DNA from: Trichococcus alkaliphilus
Lineage (GTDB): Bacteria > Bacillota > Bacilli > Lactobacillales > Aerococcaceae
Direction of reading: 5' to 3'
Assembly: GCF_003008695.1 (NCBI RefSeq)
Contig: NZ_PXZT01000006.1
Coordinates: 62,001 to 126,000, forward strand
DNA length: 64,000 nucleotides
Shown: piece after piece, positions 6,474 to 15,832 of the stretch
Numbering within the stretch: position 1 is the stretch's first letter
Layout of the letters: each line of letters begins with the position of its first letter
The notes under the pieces: model-generated
The model's database searches: none
What the model saw: only the letters and a program-made list of their open reading frames with translations
Told to the model about the DNA's origin: nothing
Translations under genes and position numbers: made by a program

Positions 6474-8738
6474 ATGGGAAGAGACAAATTAAAGATGGTA
6501 GAAATAACCTATTTCTTGATACCCTTTTTGATAATAGCAATAGGTTTTTCGATTTTGACAGCTTTAACAGTCAAAAATCGAATTGATGAACAGTATCGTC
6601 AGCTTGAAGAGACGACTTTGGAAATTGCAAACAGCTATTCCCACAGTTTGACTAACACAAGCGAAGCATATGAGATCATTACGGAACTTTTGGATGAAAA
6701 AATAATGATAGCAAGTCAAGCCATCATGCTTATTGAAAATAAGGACAATAATGAGGTATTGGATAGTATTTCCCAAACATTCAATGTGGATGAAATACAT
6801 TTGTACAACAATGAGGGAGTAATCACCAATAGCACTTACGAAGAATTTATCGGGTGGCAAGCACATGAAGGACATCCGGTTTATGATTTCATGATGAGCG
6901 ATCAGACTATGTTGGTGGAAGACGTCCGTCCGGACACCGTGAATGGCGTTTACTATAAATTTGGCTATGTTAAAGATGAGACGGGTGGATTTGTTCAATT
7001 AGGGATTCTGGCAGAAAATATACAGGATTTCATTGGGGCGTTTGAAATCACAAAATTATTAAGTGATATTTCAAACAGGGGAGATGTAAAACACGTATTC
7101 TTTGTCGACACGAAGTACGAAATCATTGCGAGCAGTCTTCCAAACTATACAGGCAGTACAATCGATGTGAAAGATATTCGTGCGGAAATGGATGGCAATG
7201 AATCGGATGTACATAGAGATGAAATAAATGGATCCTCATTTTTTAGAATTTCTGTACCTATATTTGTCGAAAATGAAAAAATAGGGTCGTTGTTGATACA
7301 TTGGCCTACCGATAAAGTGGATGCCAAAATTACTCAAATGCTTCGTTACGCGATTACAGTCTCCCTAATTATTATTAGTATAACGGGGAGCATCCTCTAT
7401 TATGCTTATCGGAAAAATAAGTCCAACATCAAAATTGCTTACTATGATGAGCTTACGGGTCTTCGTAACAGCAAATATCTTACGGAGTATCTAAATCAAG
7501 TCCTACGAAATCCATACAGAAGAAATAAAGCGGTGTTGCTTCTCAATTTCGTTAATTTTAAAACACTGAATATCACCTACGGATTTTTATATGGAGATGA
7601 GGTACTAAAACAGATTGCGGTTAAAGTCAGGACATTATTGGATTCGGAAGACTTATTTTTCAGGTTTGACGGAGACAGATTTATATTAGTGCTTGATGAT
7701 TACGCAGACCAGCAGGAACTGAGAGCATTCGCTGATAAACTTATGCACATTTTTGAGAATCCGATAGTGGAAGGAACGGAATATCAGTATGTGGATGTTC
7801 AAATAGCTATAGTGGAGATCAAAGATAGACATACCTCAACGGATAAAATTCTGCAGGATGCAACACTGACACTTTCTCATATCAAGGATAGTTCAATGGA
7901 TCAGGTGGCTTTCTTTAACGAAGATATGGAGAAACGACTTCTGCGGCAAGATAAAATTGTGAAAGTATTGCGGGAAGTCATTGAAGGTACAGATACTGAA
8001 TCTTTTTATCTGGAATTCCAACCGAAGCTCGACTTGATGAAAGATAAAGTCATTGGGTTCGAAGCGCTGGCTAGGCTTCGAATTGATAATCTAGGCCAAG
8101 TGGCTCCGGATGAATTTATTGCTTTAGCTGAGGAAAAACTGTTGATCTATGATTTAGGCAACCATATTCTGCTGCTTGCATGCGATTTTGTAAAACGACT
8201 CCAGGATGGAGGGTTTCCTGAAACGAGTGTAGCAGTCAATATATCCGGCATTCAATTGTTGCGGGAAGACTTTTTAGAAAATTTGCGACAAAAATGCTTT
8301 TTATCGGAAAAAATAAGGAAGTCGCTGGAATTCGAAGTTACGGAAACGGTATTGCTCGACCATTTTAGCCAGATCAACGAAACATTAGAGGCAATCAAAA
8401 AAATGGGCATAGCCATTTCGCTGGATGATTTTGGGACGGGTTATTCCTCTTTTTCCAGACTTGCTGAACTGAACATAGATACCATAAAGATCGATCGCTT
8501 CTTTATCGATAAGATAAGTCATACAGCTGAAAAGGATCTAATCATTTCAGATGTCATCTCTATGGCCCATAAAATTGGGTTAAACGTTGTAGCAGAGGGT
8601 GTAGAGGACGAGAGGCAAAAGGCTTACTTGCGAAAATACGGGTGTGATATCATCCAGGGCTATCTTCTGAGTAAACCCTTGCCTGCAGATAGTGCCATAA
8701 ACTTCTTAAGACGTTACGAAAGTGAAGTACAACGATGA
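6474..8738 (+). CDS. Cache-type sensor with degenerate GGDEF and intact EAL domain
   Basis: About 754 residues. TM1 (about 10-33) and TM2 (about 291-315) enclose an extracellular region of about 255 residues, likely a Cache-like ligand domain. A GGDEF domain follows (about 318-480), but its signature reads RFDGDRF, so cyclase activity is probably lost; such domains often bind GTP to control the partner. The EAL domain (about 497-745) is complete: FEALARLR, VNISG, FEVTETVLL, LDDFGTGYSS, IKIDRFF, VAEGVED and QGYLLSKPL. The predicted output is therefore c-di-GMP hydrolysis in response to an outside signal. A GTG at 6471 directly precedes the ATG at 6474; GGGGG lies upstream. Confidence 0.88.
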   Translation: MGRDKLKMVEITYFLIPFLIIAIGFSILTALTVKNRIDEQYRQLEETTLEIANSYSHSLTNTSEAYEIITELLDEKIMIASQAIMLIENKDNNEVLDSISQTFNVDEIHLYNNEGVITNSTYEEFIGWQAHEGHPVYDFMMSDQTMLVEDVRPDTVNGVYYKFGYVKDETGGFVQLGILAENIQDFIGAFEITKLLSDISNRGDVKHVFFVDTKYEIIASSLPNYTGSTIDVKDIRAEMDGNESDVHRDEINGSSFFRISVPIFVENEKIGSLLIHWPTDKVDAKITQMLRYAITVSLIIISITGSILYYAYRKNKSNIKIAYYDELTGLRNSKYLTEYLNQVLRNPYRRNKAVLLLNFVNFKTLNITYGFLYGDEVLKQIAVKVRTLLDSEDLFFRFDGDRFILVLDDYADQQELRAFADKLMHIFENPIVEGTEYQYVDVQIAIVEIKDRHTSTDKILQDATLTLSHIKDSSMDQVAFFNEDMEKRLLRQDKIVKVLREVIEGTDTESFYLEFQPKLDLMKDKVIGFEALARLRIDNLGQVAPDEFIALAEEKLLIYDLGNHILLLACDFVKRLQDGGFPETSVAVNISGIQLLREDFLENLRQKCFLSEKIRKSLEFEVTETVLLDHFSQINETLEAIKKMGIAISLDDFGTGYSSFSRLAELNIDTIKIDRFFIDKISHTAEKDLIISDVISMAHKIGLNVVAEGVEDERQKAYLRKYGCDIIQGYLLSKPLPADSAINFLRRYESEVQR

Positions 8739-8805
8739 ATTTGCTCAGTAAAGGTGACAAAAACATGACTTGAATGCACCGGGAAAGTGATTAAAGGAGG
8801 ATAAA

Positions 8806-10305
8806 ATGGCAGCTGGATTTCAAGAAAGTGACTCGGATAAACTTGACTCAGTAATTAAGAGTGATACCCATAAGGACATCACAGTGCAAAAGCAAACAGA
8901 TAATAATCTGAGGGAGGAAAACATCGAGCTTCAGCGTTACGTCTCAGTGACAAAAGATTTATTCTGTATCTGCTCATTCAATGGAATAATCATTAAAAGC
9001 AATCGGACATGGCGCGAATCATTGGGTTACAATGATTCACAGATGATTGGCAAGAGTATTTTTGAAATCATCGTAAATGATGATATTTATGCCACAAAAT
9101 TTGCTATCAGTGAGTCAGTGAAATCTGGCGGGCTTGATAAATTTGTCAACCGAGTCCTGAACCATAAGGGAATAGTCCGTTACTATGAGTGGCGTGTGAA
9201 AGTTTTTGAGAATAGCATATATGCATCAGGACGAGATATTTCAGATCTGATTATGACGCGGGAAAAACTTGAGTACTATCATAATAGAGACGCGTTAACA
9301 GGGATGTATCAGCGCAGTTTTATCCAATCTTCATCGGAGGCGATGGTTCTGCCCTATCAACTGCCTCTTAGCGTCATTTTTGTTGATCTGAATGGATTGA
9401 AATTGATCAATGACTCTTATGGCCATGATCAAGGGGATGAATTACTGCGCACGATTTCAGAGAAAATGCTAAGTTATCAACGGGAAGGCGATATTTTCGT
9501 CCGTTATGGTGGAGATGAGTTTGTGTTGTTGCTCCCATACACACCTTATGATGTTGCCTGTTCACTTGCTGACAAAATAAAAAATAGCGATACTTTAAAA
9601 ATTTCCGGGAGATTCCCGTCAGAATGGGTTTCAATTTCATTGGGGGTTGCAACAAAGACAGGGATAGAAGACTCTGTTGAAGACATCATTTTGGAAGCAG
9701 ATAGATTGATGTACGAAGATAAGTTGCGCAAAAGCCGGAAGCACAAGAATTCGATTATTGAAGGTATCAAGTCGAATCCGAGGTTATTAAGGAAATGGGA
9801 TCCGATACACGCAGAAAATGTTGCCAACCATTCCGGAAAAATTGCAGAAAAAATGGGACTTGAGCCATACATGCAAGAATTAGTGAAAAAAGCTGCCTTA
9901 GTGCATGATATCGGGAAAATCACGATACCGTCAAAAATTCTCAATAAGGACTCTTCATTAACTCAAAAAGAATTAGAGCAAATCAAACGCCATCCTGAAT
10001 CGGGATACCAAATTCTTCGGTCCGTAGATGAATACACATCTGTTGCGATGATCGTTTTGTCCCATCATGAGTGGGTAGATGGATCAGGGTATCCAGAAAA
10101 ATTGAAAGGAGAGGACATTCCTTTAGCTTCCCGAATCATCGCAGTTGCAGATTCATATGATGCAATGACCAGTGGGCGTGCGTACACTGACCAAAAAACA
10201 ATGGAAGAAGCTATTCGAGAATTAAGAGCATGCGCAGGATCCCAATTCGATCCTGAAGTTGTTTCCGTATTCATCGAAAAAGTGCTGCCTTATGGGAAAT
10301 ACTGA
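8806..10305 (+). CDS. PAS-GGDEF-HD-GYP cyclic di-GMP enzyme
   Basis: 499 residues, soluble. A PAS domain (about 40-150) is followed by GGDEF (about 165-315) and HD-GYP (about 325-490). The GGDEF loop is VRYGGDEFVLL and an RxxD inhibitory site (REGD) sits at the right distance before it. The HD-GYP part has HDIGKITIP and HHEWVDGSGYP. Both making and breaking domains look intact, so the balance is probably set by the PAS domain or by GTP. An AAAGGAGG site is six bases before the ATG. The gene is followed by a terminator shared with the convergent neighbour. Confidence 0.88.
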   Translation: MAAGFQESDSDKLDSVIKSDTHKDITVQKQTDNNLREENIELQRYVSVTKDLFCICSFNGIIIKSNRTWRESLGYNDSQMIGKSIFEIIVNDDIYATKFAISESVKSGGLDKFVNRVLNHKGIVRYYEWRVKVFENSIYASGRDISDLIMTREKLEYYHNRDALTGMYQRSFIQSSSEAMVLPYQLPLSVIFVDLNGLKLINDSYGHDQGDELLRTISEKMLSYQREGDIFVRYGGDEFVLLLPYTPYDVACSLADKIKNSDTLKISGRFPSEWVSISLGVATKTGIEDSVEDIILEADRLMYEDKLRKSRKHKNSIIEGIKSNPRLLRKWDPIHAENVANHSGKIAEKMGLEPYMQELVKKAALVHDIGKITIPSKILNKDSSLTQKELEQIKRHPESGYQILRSVDEYTSVAMIVLSHHEWVDGSGYPEKLKGEDIPLASRIIAVADSYDAMTSGRAYTDQKTMEEAIRELRACAGSQFDPEVVSVFIEKVLPYGKY

Positions 10306-10345
10306 GTCTGAAGACAACGATGATGGATTTCAAATAACCAAACTT

Positions 10346-10385
10346 AAAAACCCCTACTGCACAATTTTATGCAGTAGGGGTTTTT
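10346..10385. terminator. Bidirectional terminator
   Basis: A 16-base perfect stem (10346-10361 with 10370-10385) has A5 on one side and T5 on the other. It lies between the convergent genes ending at 10305 and 10410 and can serve both. Confidence 0.92.
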
Positions 10386-10409
10386 GGGTCACGCATTTCA
10401 ACAAAACGA

Positions 10410-11408
10410 TTAAGCATCGATAATGCGGTTTCTGCCGGTATTTTTTGCGCGGTAAAGGCGCCCATCGGCAAGTTCCAAGAGTTCCATGACATCTTGAGTT
10501 TCATGGTTCGAGGCGATTCCAGCGCTGACCGTCAAGACATGCGCGATGGGGAATTTGGTGCTCTTCAGGCTCTGCTGAATGCGTTCCCCTATCTTTTTGG
10601 CATTTTCACTGTCCAGATCGGGTAACACAATCAGAAATTCTTCTCCACCATACCGAGCAGCGATATCAACTTCACGAATGTTGGAACGGAGGACTGGTCC
10701 GATCGTTTTCAGTACTTGATCACCGACCAAATGGCCGTAGGTGTCATTTATATTTTTGAAATGATCAATATCCAATAATAAAATAGAATAGTTTTTCTGG
10801 TTTTGAAGACTGTATTGATGAATCGAGAATAACTTTTCATCCAATGCAGCCCGTGTGTACAGCTTGGTCAGGCCATCAATTTCTGCTTGTACACGCCAGA
10901 AAGTGGATTTTTGAAGCAGTTCCCGCTTCTGGTTTTCGTCATCGGTTACATCAAATACGTTACCTACAAGGAATAATGGCTTGTGATCGGCAGACCATTG
11001 CGTCACTTTACCTCGATCATAAAAAACTTTCCAAGATCCATCCTTTGCTTTGATGCGATACTTGACTTCCCATACAGGAACTGATCCTTTGAGGTGGGCA
11101 CGCATTTCATCCATTACAGCGTCATAATCCTCAGGGTGCAACTTTTCCGTAAAAAATTCGAATCCTGTTTCTGCAGGTATTTCATCCTTTGAATATCCAA
11201 GAGCACTTGCTTTCAAAGGGTTGAAAGTGACAATGTTATTGGGACAATCCCAAAACCACTGCCCCAGGTTACCCAACCACGGGAATTTCGAGAAATCATC
11301 TTCATATATTTGACTGATCAGTTCCTTATTCAAACGCTTTAAATAGGCATTTTCATCCAATAGTTTTTTTTGCGCTGCTGCTTCATTGTTTTTCATGAGA
11401 ACCTCCAT
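10410..11408 (-). CDS. PAS-GGDEF diguanylate cyclase
   Basis: About 332 residues, soluble. A short coiled N-terminus is followed by a PAS_3-type domain (about 40-160, with WFWDCPNNIVTFNP near its start) and a GGDEF domain (about 170-330). The active loop is ARYGGEEFLIV. The residues nine to six before it are REVD, an RxxD inhibitory site, so the enzyme is probably feedback controlled. Three in-frame ATGs exist at 11432, 11408 and 11396. The second has AAGGAG at good distance and the third has GGAGG five bases upstream. I chose 11408, but 11396 is equally possible. Confidence 0.85.
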   Translation of the reverse strand: MEVLMKNNEAAAQKKLLDENAYLKRLNKELISQIYEDDFSKFPWLGNLGQWFWDCPNNIVTFNPLKASALGYSKDEIPAETGFEFFTEKLHPEDYDAVMDEMRAHLKGSVPVWEVKYRIKAKDGSWKVFYDRGKVTQWSADHKPLFLVGNVFDVTDDENQKRELLQKSTFWRVQAEIDGLTKLYTRAALDEKLFSIHQYSLQNQKNYSILLLDIDHFKNINDTYGHLVGDQVLKTIGPVLRSNIREVDIAARYGGEEFLIVLPDLDSENAKKIGERIQQSLKSTKFPIAHVLTVSAGIASNHETQDVMELLELADGRLYRAKNTGRNRIIDA

Positions 11409-11566
11409 GTCGGTATACTCCTTAACAACCATTTTACCACCATATTTATGAATAGTCTCGCCATCAAATAGCTACTCAAGAATAATGAGATCTGCCATGA
11501 CAGCAACTCATTCTGCGGCCGCATTCTAATGAAGGAAATCGACCATTTTCCAAAATTTCAAAACCA

Positions 11567-11595
11567 TTGACAGTCAATCGTTAAGATAATATACT
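11567..11595 (+). promoter_or_regulatory. Consensus promoter of the type IV pilus operon
   Basis: TTGACA at 11567-11572 and TATACT at 11590-11595 are separated by exactly 17 bases. It lies about 90 bases before the first pilin-like gene and is the clearest promoter in the window, suggesting high or constitutive expression by the main sigma factor. Confidence 0.8.
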
Positions 11596-11685
11596 AATTA
11601 ATAGCATCTTTTTACAGAAATATTGCATTGTAAAATGAAAAAAACGACCGATGTTTATAACTATATTTTGAAAAGGAAGAAAACA

Positions 11686-12111
11686 ATGAAATGTTGGTAT
11701 AGAACACAAATGAAAGGTATGTTATCAAAAGAAGAGGGAATGACTCTCGTAGAGGTGTTAGCATCTATTCTGCTCCTGTCACTTATCATAACCACGTTCA
11801 TGTCTTTCTTTATCCAAGCGGCTAAAACAAATAACCAGACCGACCTTGTAAATGAAGCAACTTTTATTGCTCAAGAGCAAATCGAATTACTTACCTACTA
11901 TTCAAACACAAAGAGTGTGGAAGAAACAGATAGTCTCATGGAAACGGAAAGCTCGAGTACCGGTTCAGGATTTCAGATTGAAACCGAATTGTCCAAAAAA
12001 TCAGGCGATACACTCTACACAGGAACTGTGAAAGTTTCCAAGGAAGGGAAAGCTTATGCACAAATGGAAACGCGGCTGTCGTTTCGTACAGCAGAAGAGC
12101 TCGGAAATTGA
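11686..12111 (+). CDS. Type IV minor pilin-like protein (PilV-like)
   Basis: About 141 residues with a class III prepilin signal: basic leader, then EEG|MTLVEVLASILLLSLI with Glu at position 5 of the mature protein and a long hydrophobic helix. Prepilin peptidase should cut after the Gly. The rest is a small acidic domain rich in Ser and Thr. The start is the ATG at 11686 behind AAAAGGAAGA; earlier in-frame starts lack a ribosome site. It is the first gene of the pilus operon and overlaps the next gene. It is likely a pilus tip or initiation subunit. Confidence 0.8.
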   Translation: MKCWYRTQMKGMLSKEEGMTLVEVLASILLLSLIITTFMSFFIQAAKTNNQTDLVNEATFIAQEQIELLTYYSNTKSVEETDSLMETESSSTGSGFQIETELSKKSGDTLYTGTVKVSKEGKAYAQMETRLSFRTAEELGN

Positions 12112-12547
12112 TCTACGGAACGAATCAGGAATGACGCTCATAGAACTGTTGGCGAGCATTGCGCTACTTTCGGTGGTGCTCTCATTGGTGGGAGCTGTAC
12201 ACCTGTTTGGTCAAAGGCAATATCTGACGCAATCATATTCTGCTAGTCAGTCAAATGATTTCGCTTACACGTTGTCTGTTATTTCCAGAGAGGTGCGCAA
12301 GACGCCTTTTGCTGATGTAACGATATCAGCATCGGGGGATACATTGTTTATTGACGGTGCTGTGGCATTCAGCCAAAAAGATTCACAGCTTGTGAAAAAT
12401 AATAATCAGGTTTTAGCAGAGGATGTTGAGGACTTCGTTGTCACTCCCGATACTGATACAAAGAGCATCAAAATCGTATTGAAAAGTATGTCAGAAATGA
12501 ATAGCCAACCAAAAGAATATCAAACTACGATTTATTTCAGAAGGTGA
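12056..12547 (+). CDS. Type IV minor pilin-like protein (PilW-like)
   Basis: 163 residues. A leader of about 25 residues ends in NESG|MTLIELLASIALLSVV, giving a prepilin site with Glu5. The start overlaps the previous gene by 56 bases, with AGGAAGGG before the ATG at 12056; no closer start is apparent, so translational coupling is likely. The body (FAYTLSVISREVRK, then beta-rich segments) is typical of PilW/GspJ-like minor pilins. It probably forms a tip complex with its neighbours. Confidence 0.78.
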   Translation: MHKWKRGCRFVQQKSSEIDLRNESGMTLIELLASIALLSVVLSLVGAVHLFGQRQYLTQSYSASQSNDFAYTLSVISREVRKTPFADVTISASGDTLFIDGAVAFSQKDSQLVKNNNQVLAEDVEDFVVTPDTDTKSIKIVLKSMSEMNSQPKEYQTTIYFRR

Positions 12548-12556
12548 GTGGATGGG

Positions 12557-14176
12557 ATGGGAATCAAGCATCTCCGAGAGGACGAAAAAGGCAGTGGCCT
12601 GGTTTTGACATTAATGGTTCTTCTCGTGCTGTCTGTACTTGGTGTTGCAATCGGAACACTCACACTCGGCAGCTATCGCCTGAGTGATGCGAACCGTGAT
12701 GATACATCAGCTTATTATGTGGCAGAGGCGGGAGCCGTTGCAGCCTATGAAAAGATTCAGAGTCAGGTGTTGGGCGCTTATGAAACCAATGCAACAGAGG
12801 GCGCCTTCTATGATCATGTGTCGACCCTTGTGAACACTCAAAATGGTAAATCCTCTGTTGATTTTGCGTCACAGTTCGGCAGCAAGCCTACTGCAACGAT
12901 CACAACAGCAAAAACAGACTTGAAAACCTACACCATTACTTCCACTGGTGAAGTGGATGGGAAAGAAAGAGCCGTTACCAAACAATTCACAGTGACTTGG
13001 GTCGAAAAAAATACCGGCGGCAGCGGATTGCCGATACTTCCTGATAAGGGAGCTTTGCTGACAAAAACGAGTATTAATATTATAGCAGGTGTGGCAATAG
13101 AAGGCGATATATATTCTGACGGAAATATTGATATACCTAACGGTAACATTAAGGGTAACATTTACACTGATGGGGAATTTAGTATGTCCGGTGGTATATT
13201 AAATGGTGATATATATACCAATCAGACAGAAAAAGGCTCAATTCAGATTAATGGATGGACAAATATTAACTCTGCTAAGTTATTTTACCCAGATACGCTA
13301 ACACTTGAACAAGCTAAGGCATTAGCATCTTCTGATGTTCGTGGGTCTAAATTGCCTCAATTAGTGTCCAAAAATAACGTATGGGATAGTGATCTTTATC
13401 TTTCGAATTTTAGTTATTACATCAGCCTTTTAGATGGAATTAAAGCTCCTGATAAAAACCAACTTGTTAAAAAAAGTGACTTAAATGTCACAGATAATAC
13501 TGGCAAATATAAACTTGAGTTAGATTCGAATGTTTACATTCCGAAAATGAAAATTACCGTAAATCCGGACAAAAAGGATAAATCGAAAAATAGTATTTTT
13601 TCAATCACTACTGATGGACAAAATCGTACAATTTTGGTGGATGAATTGGAGATTACCTCGAATAATCTAATCGCCATCGGCGGAGGAACACTTACTATAG
13701 TTGTGACAGATAAACTAAATATCACTAGTGTTCCAAATTTTAATAGTATTGACCCAGTTGATCCAGACAATCCAGTTAATCCCGTTAATCTTATTTTCCT
13801 AGGGAAAGATCCGGTAGTGCTGAGTGGTTGGGAGGATGCAAATATAAATGCAAATATTATCATTAAAGAAGCAGCTGTTTCTGCCAACACAACTAAAATA
13901 AATGGTATCTTGCTGACTGGCGGAGATGAGGTTAATTTATCTGGTGGGAAAGTAGAATCCAACATGATGCTCATCGCGCCTAAAGCAGCGGTCTCATTAA
14001 CAGGTTCTTATGCGATAAGCGGTACGGTTATCGCAAAAACATTCGATATGAGTGGGGGTACGCTCCTCAAATATGCAGATGTTGCCACGACCGGTTTTCC
14101 GTTTGGATCATCGGCGGCGACGGCTGATCCGGACCCGGAAGATATCATCAGTTCAGGGGCAATCATAGAAAACTAG
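12557..14176 (+). CDS. Large PilX/GspK-like minor pilin with beta-helix-like body
   Basis: About 539 residues, very large for a minor pilin. The N-terminus has EKG|SGLVLTLMVLLVLSVLG followed by the AYYVAEAGAVAAYEKI segment typical of PilX-like proteins. The mature residue 5 is not Glu, as in GspK-type tip subunits. The middle has GDIYSDGNIDI, GNIYTDGEFSM and GDIYTN, an IY-D-G repeat suggesting a bactofilin-like or parallel beta-helix fold. A PVDPDNPVNPVN linker and a second beta-rich part follow. The ATG at 12557 suits the AAGGTGAG site better than the GTG at 12548. It could be a pilus-tip adhesin. Confidence 0.75.
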   Translation: MGIKHLREDEKGSGLVLTLMVLLVLSVLGVAIGTLTLGSYRLSDANRDDTSAYYVAEAGAVAAYEKIQSQVLGAYETNATEGAFYDHVSTLVNTQNGKSSVDFASQFGSKPTATITTAKTDLKTYTITSTGEVDGKERAVTKQFTVTWVEKNTGGSGLPILPDKGALLTKTSINIIAGVAIEGDIYSDGNIDIPNGNIKGNIYTDGEFSMSGGILNGDIYTNQTEKGSIQINGWTNINSAKLFYPDTLTLEQAKALASSDVRGSKLPQLVSKNNVWDSDLYLSNFSYYISLLDGIKAPDKNQLVKKSDLNVTDNTGKYKLELDSNVYIPKMKITVNPDKKDKSKNSIFSITTDGQNRTILVDELEITSNNLIAIGGGTLTIVVTDKLNITSVPNFNSIDPVDPDNPVNPVNLIFLGKDPVVLSGWEDANINANIIIKEAAVSANTTKINGILLTGGDEVNLSGGKVESNMMLIAPKAAVSLTGSYAISGTVIAKTFDMSGGTLLKYADVATTGFPFGSSAATADPDPEDIISSGAIIEN

Positions 14177-14193
14177 CAGAAAGGTGGGAGAAT

Positions 14194-15819
14194 GTGGCAG
14201 ATTTTAAGAAGAAAAAATTAGGGGATTTATTGAAAGACGCAGGTCTGGTAACGGAACTGCAGATTGTAGAAGCAATCAGCATGAAAAAGCAAGATCAAAA
14301 ATTAGGCGATTTGTTGGTTGATCAAGGTTATATCACCGAGAAACAATTACTGGATGCATTAGAAATCCAATTGAAATTAGAAAGTGTGTCCTTGTATCAA
14401 TACCCGATCGATATGTCTGTAGTGGAGCTGATATCAAAAGATTTTGCACGATCAAAATTATTGCTCCCGATCAAAAAAGAGAATACGCGCTTGATTGTGG
14501 CAATGAACGATCCTCTAGACTTCTATGCCATAGAGGAGCTGGAATTTTCTACTGGCTATGTCGTACACCCGGTGATAGCGACACGAGATGATCTACTGCA
14601 GACAATCAACCGCTTATACGACTCAAAAGAGGTGAATATTGAACACATAGAGGGTGAAGATGCTCCCGCAGTAAGAATCTTCAATCAATTGCTGGAAACG
14701 GGTGTATCGCTTCGGGCATCAGATATTCATTTGGATCAAACCGAACGCCAAGTATCCGTTCGGTACCGCGTAGATGGTCTGCTCCGGAATGAACGCCCGT
14801 TGCCGAAAACTCTGATGAACGCTTTGGTTGCTCGGATCAAAATCATAGCTGGATTGAATGTTACGGAAACGCGCTTGCCGCAGGATGGACGTATCAGCAC
14901 AACCGTTTTGGGGAAAAGAGTGAATTTGCGTGTGTCAACTTTGCCGACTGTTTTTGGTGAAAAAATCGTACTGCGGATATTGGATATCTCCAATATGTTC
15001 AGAAAAGTAGAGGATATCGGCTTAGAGAAGGATATTTTAGATGATTATCGGGAATTGATTGCCCAGCCGTCGGGACTGATCTTGTTGACAGGTCCGACAG
15101 GTTCAGGGAAAACGTCCACGCTGTATGGCTCCATCAATGAACTGAACCATCCCGAAAGTAATATCATCACGATCGAAGATCCGGTTGAATATCAACTCGA
15201 GGGCATCAACCAAGTCCAGGTCAATGCCCAGATCGGGTTGACCTTTGCGACCGGATTGCGTTCCGTCTTGCGTCAAGATCCGAATATCATCATGGTGGGG
15301 GAAATCCGGGATACAGAAACAGCTGAGAACAGTGTGCGTGCAGCTCTGACTGGTCACTTGGTATTCAGCACGCTGCATACCAACAGCGCCATTGAGGCCA
15401 TTCCCCGCTTGCTTGATATGGGGGTCGAACCTTATTTGATTGTATCCGCCTTAAGTGGTGTCGTAGCGCAGCGGCTTGTCAAAACCATATGTAAAGATTG
15501 TGCGGAAACGCGAGAGGCAACGCCGGTTGAGCGGGAAATCTTTGGACGACGCAATCAGACAATCGACACGATCACGTTCGGCAGGGGCTGTGACGTTTGC
15601 CGTCATACCGGATATCGTGGACGGATGGCTATTCATGAATTGATTGTGATTACGGACGAAATGAAGCAGCTGATGATGAATCAGGTGTCCATCCAAGAAA
15701 TCAAACGCCATATCAAGCAACAAGGTGTCCGTTTTCTGGTTGACGATGGCTTGATAAAAGTGAAAGCGGGCAAGACCACGTTGGAAGAGGTTTTGCGGGT
15801 TGCTTCAATCAATGAATAA
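14194..15819 (+). CDS. pilB: Type IV pilus assembly ATPase PilB with MshEN-type N-domain
   Basis: 541 residues. The N-terminus holds two copies of the MshEN motif: KLGDLL...GLV...I..AI (residues 8-31) and KLGDLL...GYI...L..AL..Q (36-59). In known MshEN domains this motif binds c-di-GMP; here the first residue is Lys instead of Arg in both copies. The ATPase part has GPTGSGKTST (Walker A, about residue 300), an Asp/His box region and a tetra-cysteine zinc site (CKDC, CDVC). It powers pilus extension at the inner face of the membrane. GTG start behind AAAGGTGGGAG. PilT follows directly. Confidence 0.93.
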   Translation: MADFKKKKLGDLLKDAGLVTELQIVEAISMKKQDQKLGDLLVDQGYITEKQLLDALEIQLKLESVSLYQYPIDMSVVELISKDFARSKLLLPIKKENTRLIVAMNDPLDFYAIEELEFSTGYVVHPVIATRDDLLQTINRLYDSKEVNIEHIEGEDAPAVRIFNQLLETGVSLRASDIHLDQTERQVSVRYRVDGLLRNERPLPKTLMNALVARIKIIAGLNVTETRLPQDGRISTTVLGKRVNLRVSTLPTVFGEKIVLRILDISNMFRKVEDIGLEKDILDDYRELIAQPSGLILLTGPTGSGKTSTLYGSINELNHPESNIITIEDPVEYQLEGINQVQVNAQIGLTFATGLRSVLRQDPNIIMVGEIRDTETAENSVRAALTGHLVFSTLHTNSAIEAIPRLLDMGVEPYLIVSALSGVVAQRLVKTICKDCAETREATPVEREIFGRRNQTIDTITFGRGCDVCRHTGYRGRMAIHELIVITDEMKQLMMNQVSIQEIKRHIKQQGVRFLVDDGLIKVKAGKTTLEEVLRVASINE

Positions 15820-15832
15820 GAGGGCGGAAATA

